Assembly: GCF_021347895.1 (NCBI RefSeq)
Contig: NC_067117.1
Span: 214,927 to 278,926, forward strand
DNA length: 64,000 nucleotides
Direction of reading: 5' to 3'
From: Acanthochromis polyacanthus
Lineage: Eukaryota > Chordata > Actinopteri > Pomacentridae
In this document: positions 63,531 through 64,000 of the stretch, piece by piece
How positions within the stretch are numbered: position 1 is the first letter of the stretch
Layout: each line of letters begins with the position of its first letter
Position numbers and translations under genes: made by a program
Notes under the pieces: model-generated
The model's input: only the letters and a program-made list of their open reading frames with translations
The model's database searches: none
Told to the model about the DNA's origin: nothing

Positions 63531-64000
63531 GATTAGTTTTCTGTCTTTAGACTGGTCCAATACGTGACAATATTACAGTCCATAAAAAACATTTTAACAA
63601 ATTCAACTTTAAATCAGTTACTGTGTCACTTCTCAGAAGTTGGTTTAGGCCACATTTCCTCTACTAAATTACCCATAATCCCACAGGTCTGACTCTAAAC
63701 GGTGGTCATGTGGCGTGTTTCATTCTCCACCAGATGAACTTTGTGTAAAGCAGCGATGGATTAGAAACCAAACATTAGTTTTAAACATTACCTTCCTGAA
63801 CATCTCATTTATTCTGCTTCAGTTTTAATGAAATTTATGAAATAACAGAAAATAATCACTAACTAGAAACTAGAAATCATAAAACAATCTTAAAAAGTCA
63901 CAGACCACAGTTAGATTTTAATAATTTAATATTTATTGTCAAAAATTATTGATCAGAATTTACAGTTACTAAGGCAGGAGCGGTCTGAAAATATATTACA

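Overview
The window is vertebrate nuclear DNA, almost certainly from a teleost fish. It has small exons in long repeat-filled introns, L2/Rex1/CR1-type LINE fragments, Harbinger, hAT, Tc1/mariner-like and TTAA-flanked DNA transposons, and fish-style minisatellites. There are no operons or bacterial signals. I cannot name the species.

One host gene fills the window on the minus strand: rnf123 (KPC1), an E3 ubiquitin ligase. I placed 30 coding exons between 54378 (start codon) and 2514. Every junction keeps the reading frame, giving 997 codons plus one base. A candidate non-coding first exon and promoter lie near 61439-61600. The part seen covers the N-terminus, the SPRY domain and the long helical middle. 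The C-terminal quarter with the RING finger is beyond the left edge. Two introns are non-canonical: intron 15 (36094-36174) is a textbook AT-AC minor-spliceosome (U12) intron, and intron 10 (39511-40735) also reads as AT-AC but with a weaker donor.

Right to left (direction of transcription). 64000-61650: intergenic, old repeats. 61600-54400: intron 1, with a SINE, a small hAT-type element carrying a RecQ-helicase-like fragment, a 19-bp minisatellite, and a LINE with a 30-bp target duplication split by a Harbinger element. 54300-50055: intron 2, with an almost intact hAT transposon 31 bp from the splice donor and an octamer-bearing foldback. 50054-35976: exons 3-16, separated by large tandem arrays. 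35975-20705: introns with a second Harbinger copy (inverted), LINEs and MITEs. 20704-12578: one intron holding about 7 kb of a 26-bp minisatellite, into which a TTAA-flanked MITE inserted and was then duplicated. 12577-2514: exons 24-31, with a LINE nested in a hAT nested in a 13-bp array. 2513-1: intron 31.

The most unusual pattern is how tandem arrays relate to splice sites. At exons 3, 6 and 27 the real 5' splice donor is the first unit of an array (periods 19, 31 and 13 bp), so the donor is followed by a series of decoy copies in exact register. At exon 14 a 1.3-kb array repeats a branch-point-plus-pyrimidine module right up to the acceptor. Long ORFs inside the arrays are artefacts of periods divisible by three.
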